From Bacteroidota bacterium (lineage in GTDB: Bacteria > Bacteroidota > Bacteroidia > Chitinophagales > Chitinophagaceae): DNA of 27,180 nt. Numbering within the stretch: the first letter of the stretch is position 1; each line of letters begins with the position of its first letter. Under the pieces are notes generated by a model. That model ran no database searches. It saw only the letters and a program-made list of their open reading frames with translations, and had not been told where the DNA came from. The stretch is from NCBI GenBank assembly GCA_023429825.1, contig JAEZDC010000013.1:1-27180 (forward strand). Direction: 5' to 3'. Made by a program: the position numbers and the translations under genes. Shown in pieces: positions 15,183-23,904 of the stretch.

Positions 15183-16661
15183 ATGGGAAAGGAAATTACA
15201 TCTCGTCAGCAGGATTACTCTCAGTGGTACAATGATCTTATCATCAAAGGTCAGTTAGCAGATTACAGTGCGGTGCGTGGTTGTATGGTGATTAAACCGT
15301 ATGGTTATGCATTGTGGGAGAATATGAGAGACGTATTGGATAAGATGTTTAAAGACACAGGGCATGTGAATGCATACTTTCCATTATTTGTTCCGAAGAG
15401 TTTATTTGAAGCTGAAGAAAAAAATGCAGAGGGCTTTGCAAAAGAATGTGCTGTGGTAACACATTATCGCTTGAAAGCAGATCCTTCACAAAAGGGAAAA
15501 CTAGTTGTTGATCCTGAAGCAAGATTGGAAGAAGAGTTAGTAGTTCGTCCAACTTCAGAAGCTATCATCTGGAATACATATAAGGGTTGGATTCAATCTT
15601 ACAGGGATCTTCCAATCCTTGTGAACCAGTGGGCAAATGTGGTGAGATGGGAAATGAGAACAAGATTATTCTTACGCACTGCAGAGTTTTTGTGGCAGGA
15701 AGGTCATACTGCACATGCATCAAAAGAAGAAGCGATCGCTGAGACAGAGCAAATGCTGGATGTATATGCTGACTTCGTTGAAAATTATATGGCGTTGCCT
15801 GTGGTCAAGGGAGTAAAGACGCCCAACGAAAGATTCGCAGGTGCAGAAGATACATATTGTATTGAAGCTTTGATGCAGGATGGAAAGGCATTACAGGCGG
15901 GAACGTCACATTTCCTCGGGCAGAATTTTGCGAAAGCTTTCGATGTAAAATTCAGTGATAAGAATAACAAGCTGGATTATGTGTGGGCAACAAGCTGGGG
16001 TGTTAGTACACGATTGATCGGTGCTTTAGTAATGGCGCATAGTGATGACGATGGTTTGATATTACCTCCGCGAATCGCTCCGCTGCAGGTGGTGATCGTA
16101 CCAATATACAAAGGGGATGAGCAGAAAGCAGCTATTGATGCGAAAGTGAATGAACTGGTAAAGCAATTGAAAGCTACAGGCGTTCGTGTAAAGTACGACG
16201 ATAATGATAATGCAAGACCAGGCTGGAAATTCGCAGAATACGAAATGAAAGGAGTTCCTGTTAGAATTGCGTTAGGTGCAAGAGACCTTGAGAATAATGT
16301 AGCTGAGGTAGCGAGAAGAGATACTAAAGAAAAAGTAAGCTTGAGTATTGATGGATTAGCTGAAAAAGTAGTTAGTCTTTTAGAAGAAATTCAAACGGGT
16401 ATTTATAATAAAGCGAAGCAATTCCAGCAGGCGAATATTACTACGGTTGATAGCTGGGACGAATTTGTGAAAGCCCTGGATGAAAAGCCTGGGTTTATTT
16501 CTGCTCATTGGGATGGCACTGCTGAAAGTGAAGAGAAGATCAAAGAACTTACAAAAGCTACTATTCGTTGCATTCCACTTAATAATAAGCAGGAAGAAGG
16601 TAAATGTGTGCTTACAGGAAATCCATCGAAAGAAAGAGTATTATTTGCAAGAGCCTACTAA
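15183..16661 (+). CDS. proS: Prolyl-tRNA synthetase, archaeal/eukaryotic-like type
   Basis: Class II synthetase that attaches proline to tRNA-Pro. The 492-residue length and lack of the long editing insertion of E. coli ProS identify the short ProS type 3. Motif 2 lies in RWEMRTRLFLRTAEFLWQEG with GHTAHAS following, and motif 3 in RLIGALVMAHSDDDGLILPP. A proline-binding HFLGQNFAKAF block lies between them. The anticodon-binding domain begins near IAPLQVVIVPIY (about 302), and the C-terminal zinc-domain-like region ends in the family's terminal tyrosine (FARAY). The ATG at 15183 gives the typical N-terminus, and a clear terminator follows. Confidence 0.96.
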   Translation: MGKEITSRQQDYSQWYNDLIIKGQLADYSAVRGCMVIKPYGYALWENMRDVLDKMFKDTGHVNAYFPLFVPKSLFEAEEKNAEGFAKECAVVTHYRLKADPSQKGKLVVDPEARLEEELVVRPTSEAIIWNTYKGWIQSYRDLPILVNQWANVVRWEMRTRLFLRTAEFLWQEGHTAHASKEEAIAETEQMLDVYADFVENYMALPVVKGVKTPNERFAGAEDTYCIEALMQDGKALQAGTSHFLGQNFAKAFDVKFSDKNNKLDYVWATSWGVSTRLIGALVMAHSDDDGLILPPRIAPLQVVIVPIYKGDEQKAAIDAKVNELVKQLKATGVRVKYDDNDNARPGWKFAEYEMKGVPVRIALGARDLENNVAEVARRDTKEKVSLSIDGLAEKVVSLLEEIQTGIYNKAKQFQQANITTVDSWDEFVKALDEKPGFISAHWDGTAESEEKIKELTKATIRCIPLNNKQEEGKCVLTGNPSKERVLFARAY

Positions 16662-16684
16662 CAGAAGTTATTCATACAATGTTG

Positions 16685-16710
16685 AAAGTCCCGCACACCG
16701 GGACTTTTTT
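16685..16710 (+). terminator. Rho-independent terminator of proS
   Basis: A perfect 9-bp stem (AAAGTCCCG at 16685-16693 with 16699-16707) around a 5-base loop is followed by a T run, 23 bases after the stop. Confidence 0.88.
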
Positions 16711-16759
16711 ATTTGAAGCAGAACTTTTATTTTTCACTTGTATTAAACAAACAACTAAT

Positions 16760-17209
16760 ATGGAACAACAACATCATTTAAGTGATCTTACTATTGATTC
16801 AGTAACAGCGGAACAGATAAGAAGTATTGCCGGATGGGCAAAATTCTTAAGCATTATTGGTTTCATCCTTTGTGCAGTAATGCTCCTGGCGGGCATCTTT
16901 GCCGGAAGTATTTTCTCATCAATGGGTGACGTTTACGGAAGTGGTTCTACTATCATGACAGGAATGGGAACCATGATGACGATCATATACATCATCTTCG
17001 CCATCATATGGTTTATACCAACATTGTTCATGTACCAGTCTGCTAGCAAATTGAAGATGGCCCTTAACACGACTGATCAGGGTATGTTGAATGAAGGATT
17101 CATGAAATTGAAAGCCACATTTCGTTTCTGGGGAATCGTTACTATTATCATCCTCAGCTTCTATGCAATCATAATTTTGTTTGCGCTGTTAGGCTCAGCG
17201 ATAAGATAG
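16760..17209 (+). CDS. DUF5362-family small membrane protein
   Basis: A 149-residue protein with three to four membrane helices at about 28-50, 68-92 and 122-146. Between them lies a cytoplasmic-looking amphipathic loop, SASKLKMALNTTDQGMLNEG. The opening IRSIAGWAKFLSIIGFI and the ASKLK..L loop match DUF5362, a Bacteroidota family of unknown role. The ATG at 16760 is chosen because longer in-frame starts (16604 on) run through proS and its terminator. The gene ends two bases before the stop of the convergent RDD gene. Confidence 0.8.
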   Translation: MEQQHHLSDLTIDSVTAEQIRSIAGWAKFLSIIGFILCAVMLLAGIFAGSIFSSMGDVYGSGSTIMTGMGTMMTIIYIIFAIIWFIPTLFMYQSASKLKMALNTTDQGMLNEGFMKLKATFRFWGIVTIIILSFYAIIILFALLGSAIR

Positions 17210-17211
17210 CC

Positions 17212-17985
17212 TTATTTAGTAGTCAGGTAATTATAGTCTTTTATCAAGGTAGTTAAAAAATAATATGGATCATCACCTACTGGGGCATTGATCACAGGTT
17301 CAAGCTTTGTGACAATGTTCCAGAGGGATTCATATCGGTTATTCCGCATTGCGTTGTCTAGCGAATTTTTAATGATGCTGATATCCCTGTCGCTAAGTTT
17401 TATCACATTCGGATACTTCACAACATAGTTCGCATCTTCGATCTCAGTAAATATCGTATCCTGTATCCTGGTTTTTGACTTCAATCTTATTACAACTGTA
17501 TTAGCGATCAGGTCTCCGATGCGCTGCTCTTTTTTACTATTAATAACGTAGATGATACTTACAGCATTTGCTGCCAGGAATAAAGTTCCATATACCCAAT
17601 CATTGATCATTCCGAAAAAAATAATTGTTATAAAACCTGTATCTATCAGCCGGAATATCCATCGATTCAGATATTGTATATACGTTGGCTTGTAGCCGAG
17701 CAAACTCACAACTTTTATGTTAAAAATCTTTTTGCCGGGACTTTGGCCATTCATCAGCAACTCAAACAACAAAAAATAAAACATGAGCGGGAGAAAAACA
17801 GCTAGCTGGAATAGCATGTACAAAGTGTCATCATGATAGGTAGGTTTAAAAAGGTTCGCACAAATGAAAATATAAACAAGCCTGATCACAAGGTCTACGA
17901 TCCAGGCAAGAAGTCGCTTATCTACTCCGGCCAATTCAAAGTCAATATTAACGTTCAAGGAAGTATTTACAGCAACGGAAGCCAT
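17212..17985 (-). CDS. RDD-family membrane protein
   Basis: A 257-residue protein whose first 170 residues form an RDD domain. The name-giving Arg and Asp residues are in GVDKRLLAWIVDLVIRLVY (Arg24, Asp31), and the second conserved block is NGQSPGKKIFNIKVV (79-93), followed by helices to about 150 and the closing QRIGDLIANTVVI. The C-terminal 85 residues are soluble. RDD proteins are membrane proteins, a few with reported Na+/H+ antiport activity. The gene is divergent from the SpoIIM-like gene of the MoxR/DUF58 operon, an arrangement I recall from other Bacteroidota, which suggests a shared role. Confidence 0.88.
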   Translation of the reverse strand: MASVAVNTSLNVNIDFELAGVDKRLLAWIVDLVIRLVYIFICANLFKPTYHDDTLYMLFQLAVFLPLMFYFLLFELLMNGQSPGKKIFNIKVVSLLGYKPTYIQYLNRWIFRLIDTGFITIIFFGMINDWVYGTLFLAANAVSIIYVINSKKEQRIGDLIANTVVIRLKSKTRIQDTIFTEIEDANYVVKYPNVIKLSDRDISIIKNSLDNAMRNNRYESLWNIVTKLEPVINAPVGDDPYYFLTTLIKDYNYLTTK

Positions 17986-18008
17986 GCTGAAAAGTAAAGA
18001 ATAATTTT

Positions 18009-18038
18009 TTTGCCGGATACAAATAAATAATAATCTTG
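18009..18038 (+). promoter_or_regulatory. Candidate Bacteroidota promoter of the SpoIIM-MoxR-DUF58 operon
   Basis: TTTG at 18009-18012 and TAATCTTG at 18031-18038 (one mismatch to TAnnTTTG) are separated by 18 bases, close to the consensus spacing. Transcription would begin at about 18042-18045, immediately before the ATG at 18046, implying a leaderless or nearly leaderless message. Confidence 0.45.
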
Positions 18039-18045
18039 TAGAGGT

Positions 18046-19041
18046 ATGAGAGAGACTTTATTTATTAAGAAAAATAAAGATAGGTGGGAGGAACTTGATG
18101 TAGACCAAACTTCTGACCCTGACGAACTAAGCAACAGGTACATACAGGTAGTAGACGATCTCGCATATGCTCAAACTTTTTATCCAAGATCTAAAACCAC
18201 CCAATATCTCAACGAAAAAGCTGTAAAGTTTTACAACAAAATTTATTCAAGGCGTAAAGAAAAGATATCCGCTCTTTTTGAATTCTTTACTACAGATCTG
18301 CCGTTAGCTATACGTCAGAATCACCGGCAACTATTTTATGCATTGAGCTTTTTTACTGTATTTGTTTTGATAGGTGTATTGAGCGCCATCTACGAAAATG
18401 GTTTTTTGGGAGTAATCGTTGGGCCGGATTATGTTGAAATGACAAAAGACAATATTCAAAAAGGCGATCCTTTTGGAGTGTATAAAGATGATAATTACTT
18501 CCTCATGTTTTTGCGGATCGCACTAAATAATATTCTAATTACTATATTACTGGACTACGCTGCAGGTGTGTTGCTTGGAATCGGAACGTTGTATAGTTTA
18601 ATGGTGAATGGTATTATGCTCGGTGCATTCCAGTACTTCTTTTTCCAATACAGTTTAGGGTGGCAATCTATAATGGTGATATGGATTCATGGAACACTTG
18701 AGATATCTGCCATTGTAATTGCAGGTGGTGCAGGCCTTACATTAGGGAATAGTTTATTATTTCCGGGATCATTAAAGCGATTGCAATCATTACAGTTTGG
18801 TGCAGAAAGATCAGCTAAGATTTTAGTGATGACTATACTCATGTTGTTGCTGGCTGCATGGCTTGAAAGTTATGTTACACATCTTTCAAGTAACTACTTT
18901 GATAAAGAGAAAGGCCAGGTTGAACTGCCTGTATGGGGTAGCGCCCTGATCTTGCTGACATCTTTCAGTTTTGTAATCTGGTATTTCATCATTTTACCGA
19001 TCACGGTAGAAAAGAAGTTTAAAAAAGTTGCCTCTGTATGA
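18046..19041 (+). CDS. SpoIIM/DUF95-family membrane protein
   Basis: A 331-residue protein with a soluble N-terminal region (1-95), a membrane helix at 97-117, and the SpoIIM core from about 155 to 320. Family landmarks are the sequence RIALNNILITILLDYAAG (157-174), GTLYSLMVNGIMLGAFQ, and WIHGTLEISAIVIAGGAGL (213-231). In spore formers SpoIIM works in engulfment, but this organism class does not sporulate; outside Firmicutes the family is found next to MoxR, DUF58 and RDD genes, as here, and its function is unclear. It is the first gene of the operon and overlaps the next by four bases (ATGA), indicating translational coupling. Confidence 0.88.
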   Translation: MRETLFIKKNKDRWEELDVDQTSDPDELSNRYIQVVDDLAYAQTFYPRSKTTQYLNEKAVKFYNKIYSRRKEKISALFEFFTTDLPLAIRQNHRQLFYALSFFTVFVLIGVLSAIYENGFLGVIVGPDYVEMTKDNIQKGDPFGVYKDDNYFLMFLRIALNNILITILLDYAAGVLLGIGTLYSLMVNGIMLGAFQYFFFQYSLGWQSIMVIWIHGTLEISAIVIAGGAGLTLGNSLLFPGSLKRLQSLQFGAERSAKILVMTILMLLLAAWLESYVTHLSSNYFDKEKGQVELPVWGSALILLTSFSFVIWYFIILPITVEKKFKKVASV

Positions 19042-19805
19042 GACTTCGTAATGTCATATTGCTTTTGTTTTTTATTGTGCTGAGATTTGATTCGATGGCG
19101 CAAGATCAGCAATATGATACAGTACAGGTGGTTGAACCAGATGATACTTATGCCGGCGACAACGAAGAAGATGATGAAGAAAATGCAACTGCGCATACAT
19201 ATAAGCGCATGTATATGGATGAAGAAAAATTGAACACACTCCGGCAAAAAAAGGAGTTCAGGTATAAAGATCTAGACTCTATGGCTATGCAGGATACTGC
19301 TTCATTGAAGCCCCCTAATACCGCAGTGGAAGAAGCCCGCAGGTTCAAAGGCTTCAACGCTAATATTCTGCTATGGCTAATTGCAGGAGTGGCTGTAATA
19401 GTCCTTATACTTCAATTAACAGGTGTAAATCTCCGGCAGGTATTTGCTCCCGCCAGGTTGCCTTCTATACGAGTTGGCGATGATAATTTGCCGGAGAACA
19501 TTCACGATATACCTTATGAAAATGCAATTACACAGGCGATCGGTTCTAAGAATTTTTCGTTAGCAACCCGACTGATGTACCTGCAAAGCCTCAAGCTGCT
19601 TTCAGATAAGAATATGATTACCTGGCATGAGAATAAGACCAACTGGCAATATTTATATGAGCTGAAAGGCGAAGGGTTACAAAGGAATTTCAGGCTCATC
19701 ACTAACATCTTTGAATATGTTCAATATGGACATATGCCTATTAACGAAGATAAATTCATGGTGGTACAGGATGCTTTTAAAAAGTTTAAAATGCACGTGA
19801 TCTGA
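19038..19805 (+). CDS. DUF4129-domain envelope protein
   Basis: A 255-residue protein. A signal peptide ends at about SMA (residue 21), followed by an acidic, low-complexity periplasmic stretch (DNEEDDEENAT, 41-51), one membrane helix at 109-128, and a C-terminal DUF4129 domain at about 160-250 with AITQAIGSKNFSLATRLMYL. The DUF4129 domain of such proteins resembles the C-terminal domain of transglutaminase-like proteins in the same neighbourhoods. With signal peptide and helix, the N-terminal segment would face the periplasm and DUF4129 the cytoplasm. The ATG overlaps the SpoIIM-like stop (ATGA), and the stop overlaps the next start in the same manner. Confidence 0.83.
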   Translation: MRLRNVILLLFFIVLRFDSMAQDQQYDTVQVVEPDDTYAGDNEEDDEENATAHTYKRMYMDEEKLNTLRQKKEFRYKDLDSMAMQDTASLKPPNTAVEEARRFKGFNANILLWLIAGVAVIVLILQLTGVNLRQVFAPARLPSIRVGDDNLPENIHDIPYENAITQAIGSKNFSLATRLMYLQSLKLLSDKNMITWHENKTNWQYLYELKGEGLQRNFRLITNIFEYVQYGHMPINEDKFMVVQDAFKKFKMHVI

Positions 19806-20956
19806 AAAAGAACATATTCATATTATCCATTCTACTTGCGGGCGTATTTACAAATGCTGTTGCAAGAAATATTCCATTACGTAAGACTGATAAAGGTCCG
19901 TACGGTACATATGTTTTATATGATCAATTGCCTACTTTATTTCCTGCGGCAACATTGTCGATTACACATAGCAGTCCTTCTTCTAAATTCAAGTATAACT
20001 ACCAGGCTGGGCAGGGATATTTTATCGTGGCGCCTTACGTCGATTTTTCAGAATCGGAATTAGAAGTAGTAAAAAGCTTTGTACAAGGTGGTAATGTACT
20101 CTTCATTAGTGCCTATTTTTTGGGTGACGAATTAGAGAAATGGCTGGAAGTAGAGTTCAATCATATGTTTGGTAGCCGAAACAACAAGGATAGTATGCTA
20201 ATGTTAGATAAAGATTTCCTGAACTATCCCGCCTTTTATCTGGGACCTGTATGGACCTCATATATCTCTAAATACGATTCTACTCTCACAGACTTTCAAA
20301 TACTCAGTAAATACAGGAGCGATCATGTAAGCAGTATCAGTTTTAAAAAAGGTGATGGTTATGTAGTGCTGCACGCACAACCCTTTATGTTTACTAATTA
20401 TCATCTCATTAAAAAGAGAACAAAAGCATATTCAGAATTATTCTTTTCATCGTTGCCTGGTCCGCTGCACACAATTTTCTGGGATGAGTATAGTAAAAGC
20501 AGCACCACTAGAGAAATGCAGCCGCTGCGTTATGTAATGAGCCAGCCGCCATTACGCAATGCGTTTTGGTGGGCATTAGCAGGGTTGATCATACTTGTTT
20601 TATTTTCATTCAAACGAAAGCAGAGAGTTATACCTGTTCTTGAACCTTTAGTGAATAATTCTATGGATATGGCAAGAACGGTTAGTGATATGTATTATTT
20701 CAGTAAAAAGAACGAGGTGATGGCAAAGAAGAAGATCGCTCACTGGCTGGAATTTTTGCGAACAAGGTATAATATCCTGCCTGGCTTAGCTCCCGAAGTT
20801 TTCTGGCAATCTGTAAAAATGCGCAGTGGTATGCAGGGTGAAAAAGTAGAGCAATTGCAGGTGATGTTTGATAAGTATAGAAATGGAGAAGAGAAGATCA
20901 GCGATATGGAGCTAATAAGACTTAATAATTTAATTGATAGTTTTTATAAATCATAA
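19802..20956 (+). CDS. DUF4350-domain protein, probable CTG start
   Basis: The 384-residue product has a DUF4350 domain (about 30-250), which looks like a ThuA/glutamine-amidotransferase-type fold. It carries PYGTYVLYDQLPTLFP and VKSFVQGGNVLFISAY, then one membrane helix at about 254-270 and a cytoplasmic helical tail. The reading frame is open upstream to 19790 but contains no ATG, GTG or TTG until 19928. Starting at TTG 19928 would delete the signal peptide and the PYGTYVLYD block. Starting at CTG 19802 gives the textbook signal peptide MKKNIFILSILLAGVF and a four-base CTGA overlap with the upstream stop, mirroring the ATGA of the previous junction. MoxR follows five bases after the stop. 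Confidence 0.8.
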   Translation: MKKNIFILSILLAGVFTNAVARNIPLRKTDKGPYGTYVLYDQLPTLFPAATLSITHSSPSSKFKYNYQAGQGYFIVAPYVDFSESELEVVKSFVQGGNVLFISAYFLGDELEKWLEVEFNHMFGSRNNKDSMLMLDKDFLNYPAFYLGPVWTSYISKYDSTLTDFQILSKYRSDHVSSISFKKGDGYVVLHAQPFMFTNYHLIKKRTKAYSELFFSSLPGPLHTIFWDEYSKSSTTREMQPLRYVMSQPPLRNAFWWALAGLIILVLFSFKRKQRVIPVLEPLVNNSMDMARTVSDMYYFSKKNEVMAKKKIAHWLEFLRTRYNILPGLAPEVFWQSVKMRSGMQGEKVEQLQVMFDKYRNGEEKISDMELIRLNNLIDSFYKS

Positions 20957-20961
20957 TCCGC

Positions 20962-21945
20962 ATGGAAGAGCAACAACAAATATTTGAGCAACGCACAGAT
21001 CTTTCGTTACTCAGCACCAAGGTTGAAGATATAAGAAATGAGATAGGTAAGATCATTGTTGGTCAGCATGAAATGATCGAACTATTGTTAGCAGGTATGC
21101 TGGCCGAAGGTCATATTCTTATTGAAGGCGTTCCGGGTGTCGCAAAAACACTCACAGCAAAATTACTTGCAAAAACACTAGACGTTCAATTCAAACGTAT
21201 TCAGTTCACGCCAGACCTGATGCCAAGTGATGTAATTGGTACACCTGTATTCAATCCTAAATCTGCAGAGTTCGTTTTCAGGCAAGGACCTGTGTTTGGC
21301 AATATCGTATTGATCGATGAGATCAACCGTGCTCCGGCGAAAACACAATCATCCTTGTTTGAAGTGATGGAAGAGAAGCAGGTGAGTGTAGACGGACAAA
21401 CTTACACTATGCAATTACCTTTCATGGTAGTAGCAACGCAAAATCCTGTAGAGCAGGAAGGAACCTATCGATTACCTGAAGCACAGCTGGATCGCTTTTT
21501 ATTTAAGATCAATGTGCCATATCCAACATTAGATGAAGAAGTGGTTATTCTTAAAGCTATACAGGATCTGAAAGGCGCTTTGCCGGTTACACAACTAAGT
21601 ACTGTACTCAGTCTGCAGCAGATACAAGAACTTCAACAGGTGATAAAGAACATGATCGCCGAGGAAAAAATATTACAGTTCATCGCTAAGATCGTTCACT
21701 CAACAAGGAATCACCGTTCATTGTTCTTGGGTGCATCTCCCAGATCATCTATTGGAATTCTGAATGCTTCAAAAGCTATAGCCGCGATCAGGGGAAGAGA
21801 TTTTATTACACCAGATGATGTGTTATTTGTTGTGAAGCCTGTTTTACGTCATCGTATCATTCTTACTCCTGAAAAAGAAATGGAAGGAATAACTACAGAT
21901 GATGTCATCAATGATATTACCTCTGGGATAGAGGTGCCTAGGTAG
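20962..21945 (+). CDS. MoxR-family AAA+ ATPase
   Basis: A 327-residue AAA+ chaperone-like ATPase. Walker A is GVPGVAKT (56-63), Walker B IVLIDE (115-120) with INRAPAKTQS after it, sensor 1 is VVATQNP (157-162), and LPEAQLDRF (171-179) holds the arginine finger. The C-terminal lid (AAA_lid_2) covers about 265-325. MoxR ATPases assemble into hexamers and are thought to help mature or insert metal or membrane-associated partners; members paired with DUF58 are common. The order SpoIIM, DUF4129, DUF4350, MoxR, DUF58 suggests that the products work on one membrane assembly. The ATG at 20962 is preceded by no strong Shine-Dalgarno. Confidence 0.95.
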   Translation: MEEQQQIFEQRTDLSLLSTKVEDIRNEIGKIIVGQHEMIELLLAGMLAEGHILIEGVPGVAKTLTAKLLAKTLDVQFKRIQFTPDLMPSDVIGTPVFNPKSAEFVFRQGPVFGNIVLIDEINRAPAKTQSSLFEVMEEKQVSVDGQTYTMQLPFMVVATQNPVEQEGTYRLPEAQLDRFLFKINVPYPTLDEEVVILKAIQDLKGALPVTQLSTVLSLQQIQELQQVIKNMIAEEKILQFIAKIVHSTRNHRSLFLGASPRSSIGILNASKAIAAIRGRDFITPDDVLFVVKPVLRHRIILTPEKEMEGITTDDVINDITSGIEVPR

Positions 21946-21960
21946 ATAAACCAAACTTAC

Positions 21961-23298
21961 TTGAAAGCATTTTACTCATCACTCTTCATAAACCAGCGCT
22001 TCTATTTCTTAGTAATAGGAGTTGTGGTAGCATACGTGGTAGCCTTCTTCTTTGAATCGCTGCTGTGGCCTGCTTTCATTTTTTCTATGCTGATTCTTGC
22101 AGCAACATTAGTAGACATACTCATTTTGTATAGCAAGCGGTTGCCATTACAGGTGCTCAGAACATTACCTGAAAGGCTAAGCAATGGTGATGAAAATCCT
22201 GCAAAGATTTTTATCACCAGTAAGTTTCCTTTTGTAGTGGATGTAAAGATCATCGATGAACTACCATTACAATTTCAAAAACGGGATTTCCTGCTCACAG
22301 GTAAACTGCAGCCAAACGTCCAGGGCGTTTTCCATTATTTTCTTAAGCCGGTGCGAAGAGGGGAGTATGAATTTGGTGCTATTCATTGCTTTCTTACAAC
22401 TATGCTGAAGCTGGTTGAAAGAAGAGTTAAGACAGATGCACATCATTCCATTGCCTGCTATCCATCTTATTTACAGGTGCGTAAATACCAGCTATTAGCT
22501 GCTACCAATAAATTAAGTGAGCTTGGTGTGAAGCAGGTGAGAAAAATCGGGCACAGCTTGGAATTTGAACAGATCAAAGAATATGTTCCGGGTGATGATT
22601 ATCGCACGGTCAATTGGAAAGCTTCATCACGCCGCAATAATACCTTGATGGTAAACAATTACACTGATGAGCGAAGTCAACCTGTTTATTGTATCATCAA
22701 TAGTGGAAGAGTGATGAAAATGCCGTTTGAGAACATGACTTTGTTAGATTATGCGGTGAATGCAAGTCTTGTTGTGAGTAGTGTGGCCTTAACGCGTCAT
22801 GATAAAGCAGGGCTTATTACATATGGTGATAAATGGATCAATATATTACCTGCGGAGCGTACCAATATGCAGATGAATAATATTCTTTATCGGCTATATA
22901 ATTTAAAAACAAATTTTCTGGAAAGTGATATTGAAAAATTGTACATCAATATCAAGACAAGAATTCCCAACAGGAGCTTATTAGTTTACTTCACTAATTA
23001 CGAAGCATTCAGCAGCCTTGAGCGAGACCTGCCGTATTTAAGGATGCTGAACAAGAATCATCTTTTGTTACTTGTTTTTTTTGAAAATACAGAACTGCAA
23101 TCGTTATTGAGTGCAAGAGGCGAAACACTAGAACAAACCTATAGCAAGATCATTGCTGAGAAATTTGCATTTGAAAAAAAGCAAATTGTGAAGTCGCTGC
23201 AACAACATGGCATCCTCAGTATTTTAACCACGCCGCAGAACCTTACGGTAAATACACTTAACAAATACCTGGAAATTAAAGCAAGGCAGTTATTATAG
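21961..23298 (+). CDS. DUF58-domain protein
   Basis: A 445-residue protein with two membrane helices at about 12-32 and 35-56 and a DUF58 domain with the family signature YVPGDDYRTVNWKASSRR (208-225). The C-terminal half resembles a von Willebrand A-like fold, with CIINSGRVM and HDKAGLITYGDKW in place of the DxSxS motif, so it probably lacks a full metal-ion-dependent adhesion site. DUF58 proteins are the usual partner of MoxR ATPases. The start is TTG (21961), 15 bases after the MoxR stop; the first ATG in frame (codon 43) is inside the helices and would remove both. The gene ends four bases before the stop of the convergent gene. Confidence 0.9.
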   Translation: MKAFYSSLFINQRFYFLVIGVVVAYVVAFFFESLLWPAFIFSMLILAATLVDILILYSKRLPLQVLRTLPERLSNGDENPAKIFITSKFPFVVDVKIIDELPLQFQKRDFLLTGKLQPNVQGVFHYFLKPVRRGEYEFGAIHCFLTTMLKLVERRVKTDAHHSIACYPSYLQVRKYQLLAATNKLSELGVKQVRKIGHSLEFEQIKEYVPGDDYRTVNWKASSRRNNTLMVNNYTDERSQPVYCIINSGRVMKMPFENMTLLDYAVNASLVVSSVALTRHDKAGLITYGDKWINILPAERTNMQMNNILYRLYNLKTNFLESDIEKLYINIKTRIPNRSLLVYFTNYEAFSSLERDLPYLRMLNKNHLLLLVFFENTELQSLLSARGETLEQTYSKIIAEKFAFEKKQIVKSLQQHGILSILTTPQNLTVNTLNKYLEIKARQLL

Positions 23299-23302
23299 CA
23301 TA

Positions 23303-23596
23303 TCACTTCAACACGTTGCCTAAATGCTGCTGCACTACAGATCTTATTTTACTTTTAAATGGATAAGCGATCAGTGGGAGTTTTAATTTCAATAAAACCT
23401 GGGAAGGCAGGATATGTCCTATACCCGAAAGCTTGTATCCTCTTGCCCTAAAACTAAACCTGCATTCATTACCATTCCATTCTTCTGTTTCTTCAGAGAT
23501 CTCATGACCGAAATCTCTCTTGATCCCGGCAATGGCATGCTGCACCTTTACTCTAACTTCTTCTGGTGTATGATTATGAGGAACTACGATTTCCAT
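23303..23596 (-). CDS. Polyhydroxyalkanoic acid system-like small protein
   Basis: The 97-residue product resembles PF09650, the polyhydroxyalkanoic acid system family: an N-terminal EIVVPHNHTPEEVRVKVQHA helix segment, a central beta part with CRFSFRARGYKLSGIGHI, then LKLPLIAYPFKSKIRSVVQQ. Despite the family name, homologues occur widely without PHA synthase, and none is seen here. A role in PHA granules is therefore uncertain. It is convergent with the DUF58 gene with a four-base gap and no terminator hairpin. The ATG at 23596 is the only suitable start. Confidence 0.75.
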   Translation of the reverse strand: MEIVVPHNHTPEEVRVKVQHAIAGIKRDFGHEISEETEEWNGNECRFSFRARGYKLSGIGHILPSQVLLKLKLPLIAYPFKSKIRSVVQQHLGNVLK

Positions 23597-23904
23597 AAAT
23601 GTTTTATATAGACCTCCGCCACATTAATGCCAGTTTGCTACTATAGCTAATCGGTGTCTTAGGGGCGAATGAATCGATGTCCAAAACATTTGTATACCCG
23701 GTTCACTTCACATAGCTGACCAGACATTGCAGATATATATGCTGTAGTTCAATAACTACAAAATCGTTTGTAAAAACAAAACATATCACTTTTAATTATG
23801 TGATTGGTGTTGAGCATCAAAAGCGAATTCCTTTTCTTCGATCGTTTTCGCAAATACACGCTGGAGGGTATATCATCGTTATTGTGTAAAGCTATCTTAG
23901 CACG
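23597..23904. other. Non-coding interval upstream of the WD40-caspase gene
   Basis: No gene is evident in these 308 bases. A perfect 7-bp stem-loop TGTAGTT/AACTACA with loop CAAT lies at 23743-23760. A weak promoter candidate for the plus-strand gene is TTTG at 23767-23770 with TAATTATG at 23793-23800 (one mismatch, 22-base spacer), overlapping an ATCAC/GTGAT symmetry. The start of the divergent small gene is at the left edge. Confidence 0.45.

Noticed and set aside
16604..16759. Upstream extension of the DUF5362 gene
   Set aside because: The extra 52 codons run through the end of proS and its terminator in another frame; the ATG at 16760 gives the family-like N-terminus.
19836..20063. Plus-strand open frame of 75 codons
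   Set aside because: Overlaps the 5' part of the DUF4350 gene in another frame; the DUF4350 frame carries the signal peptide and conserved blocks.
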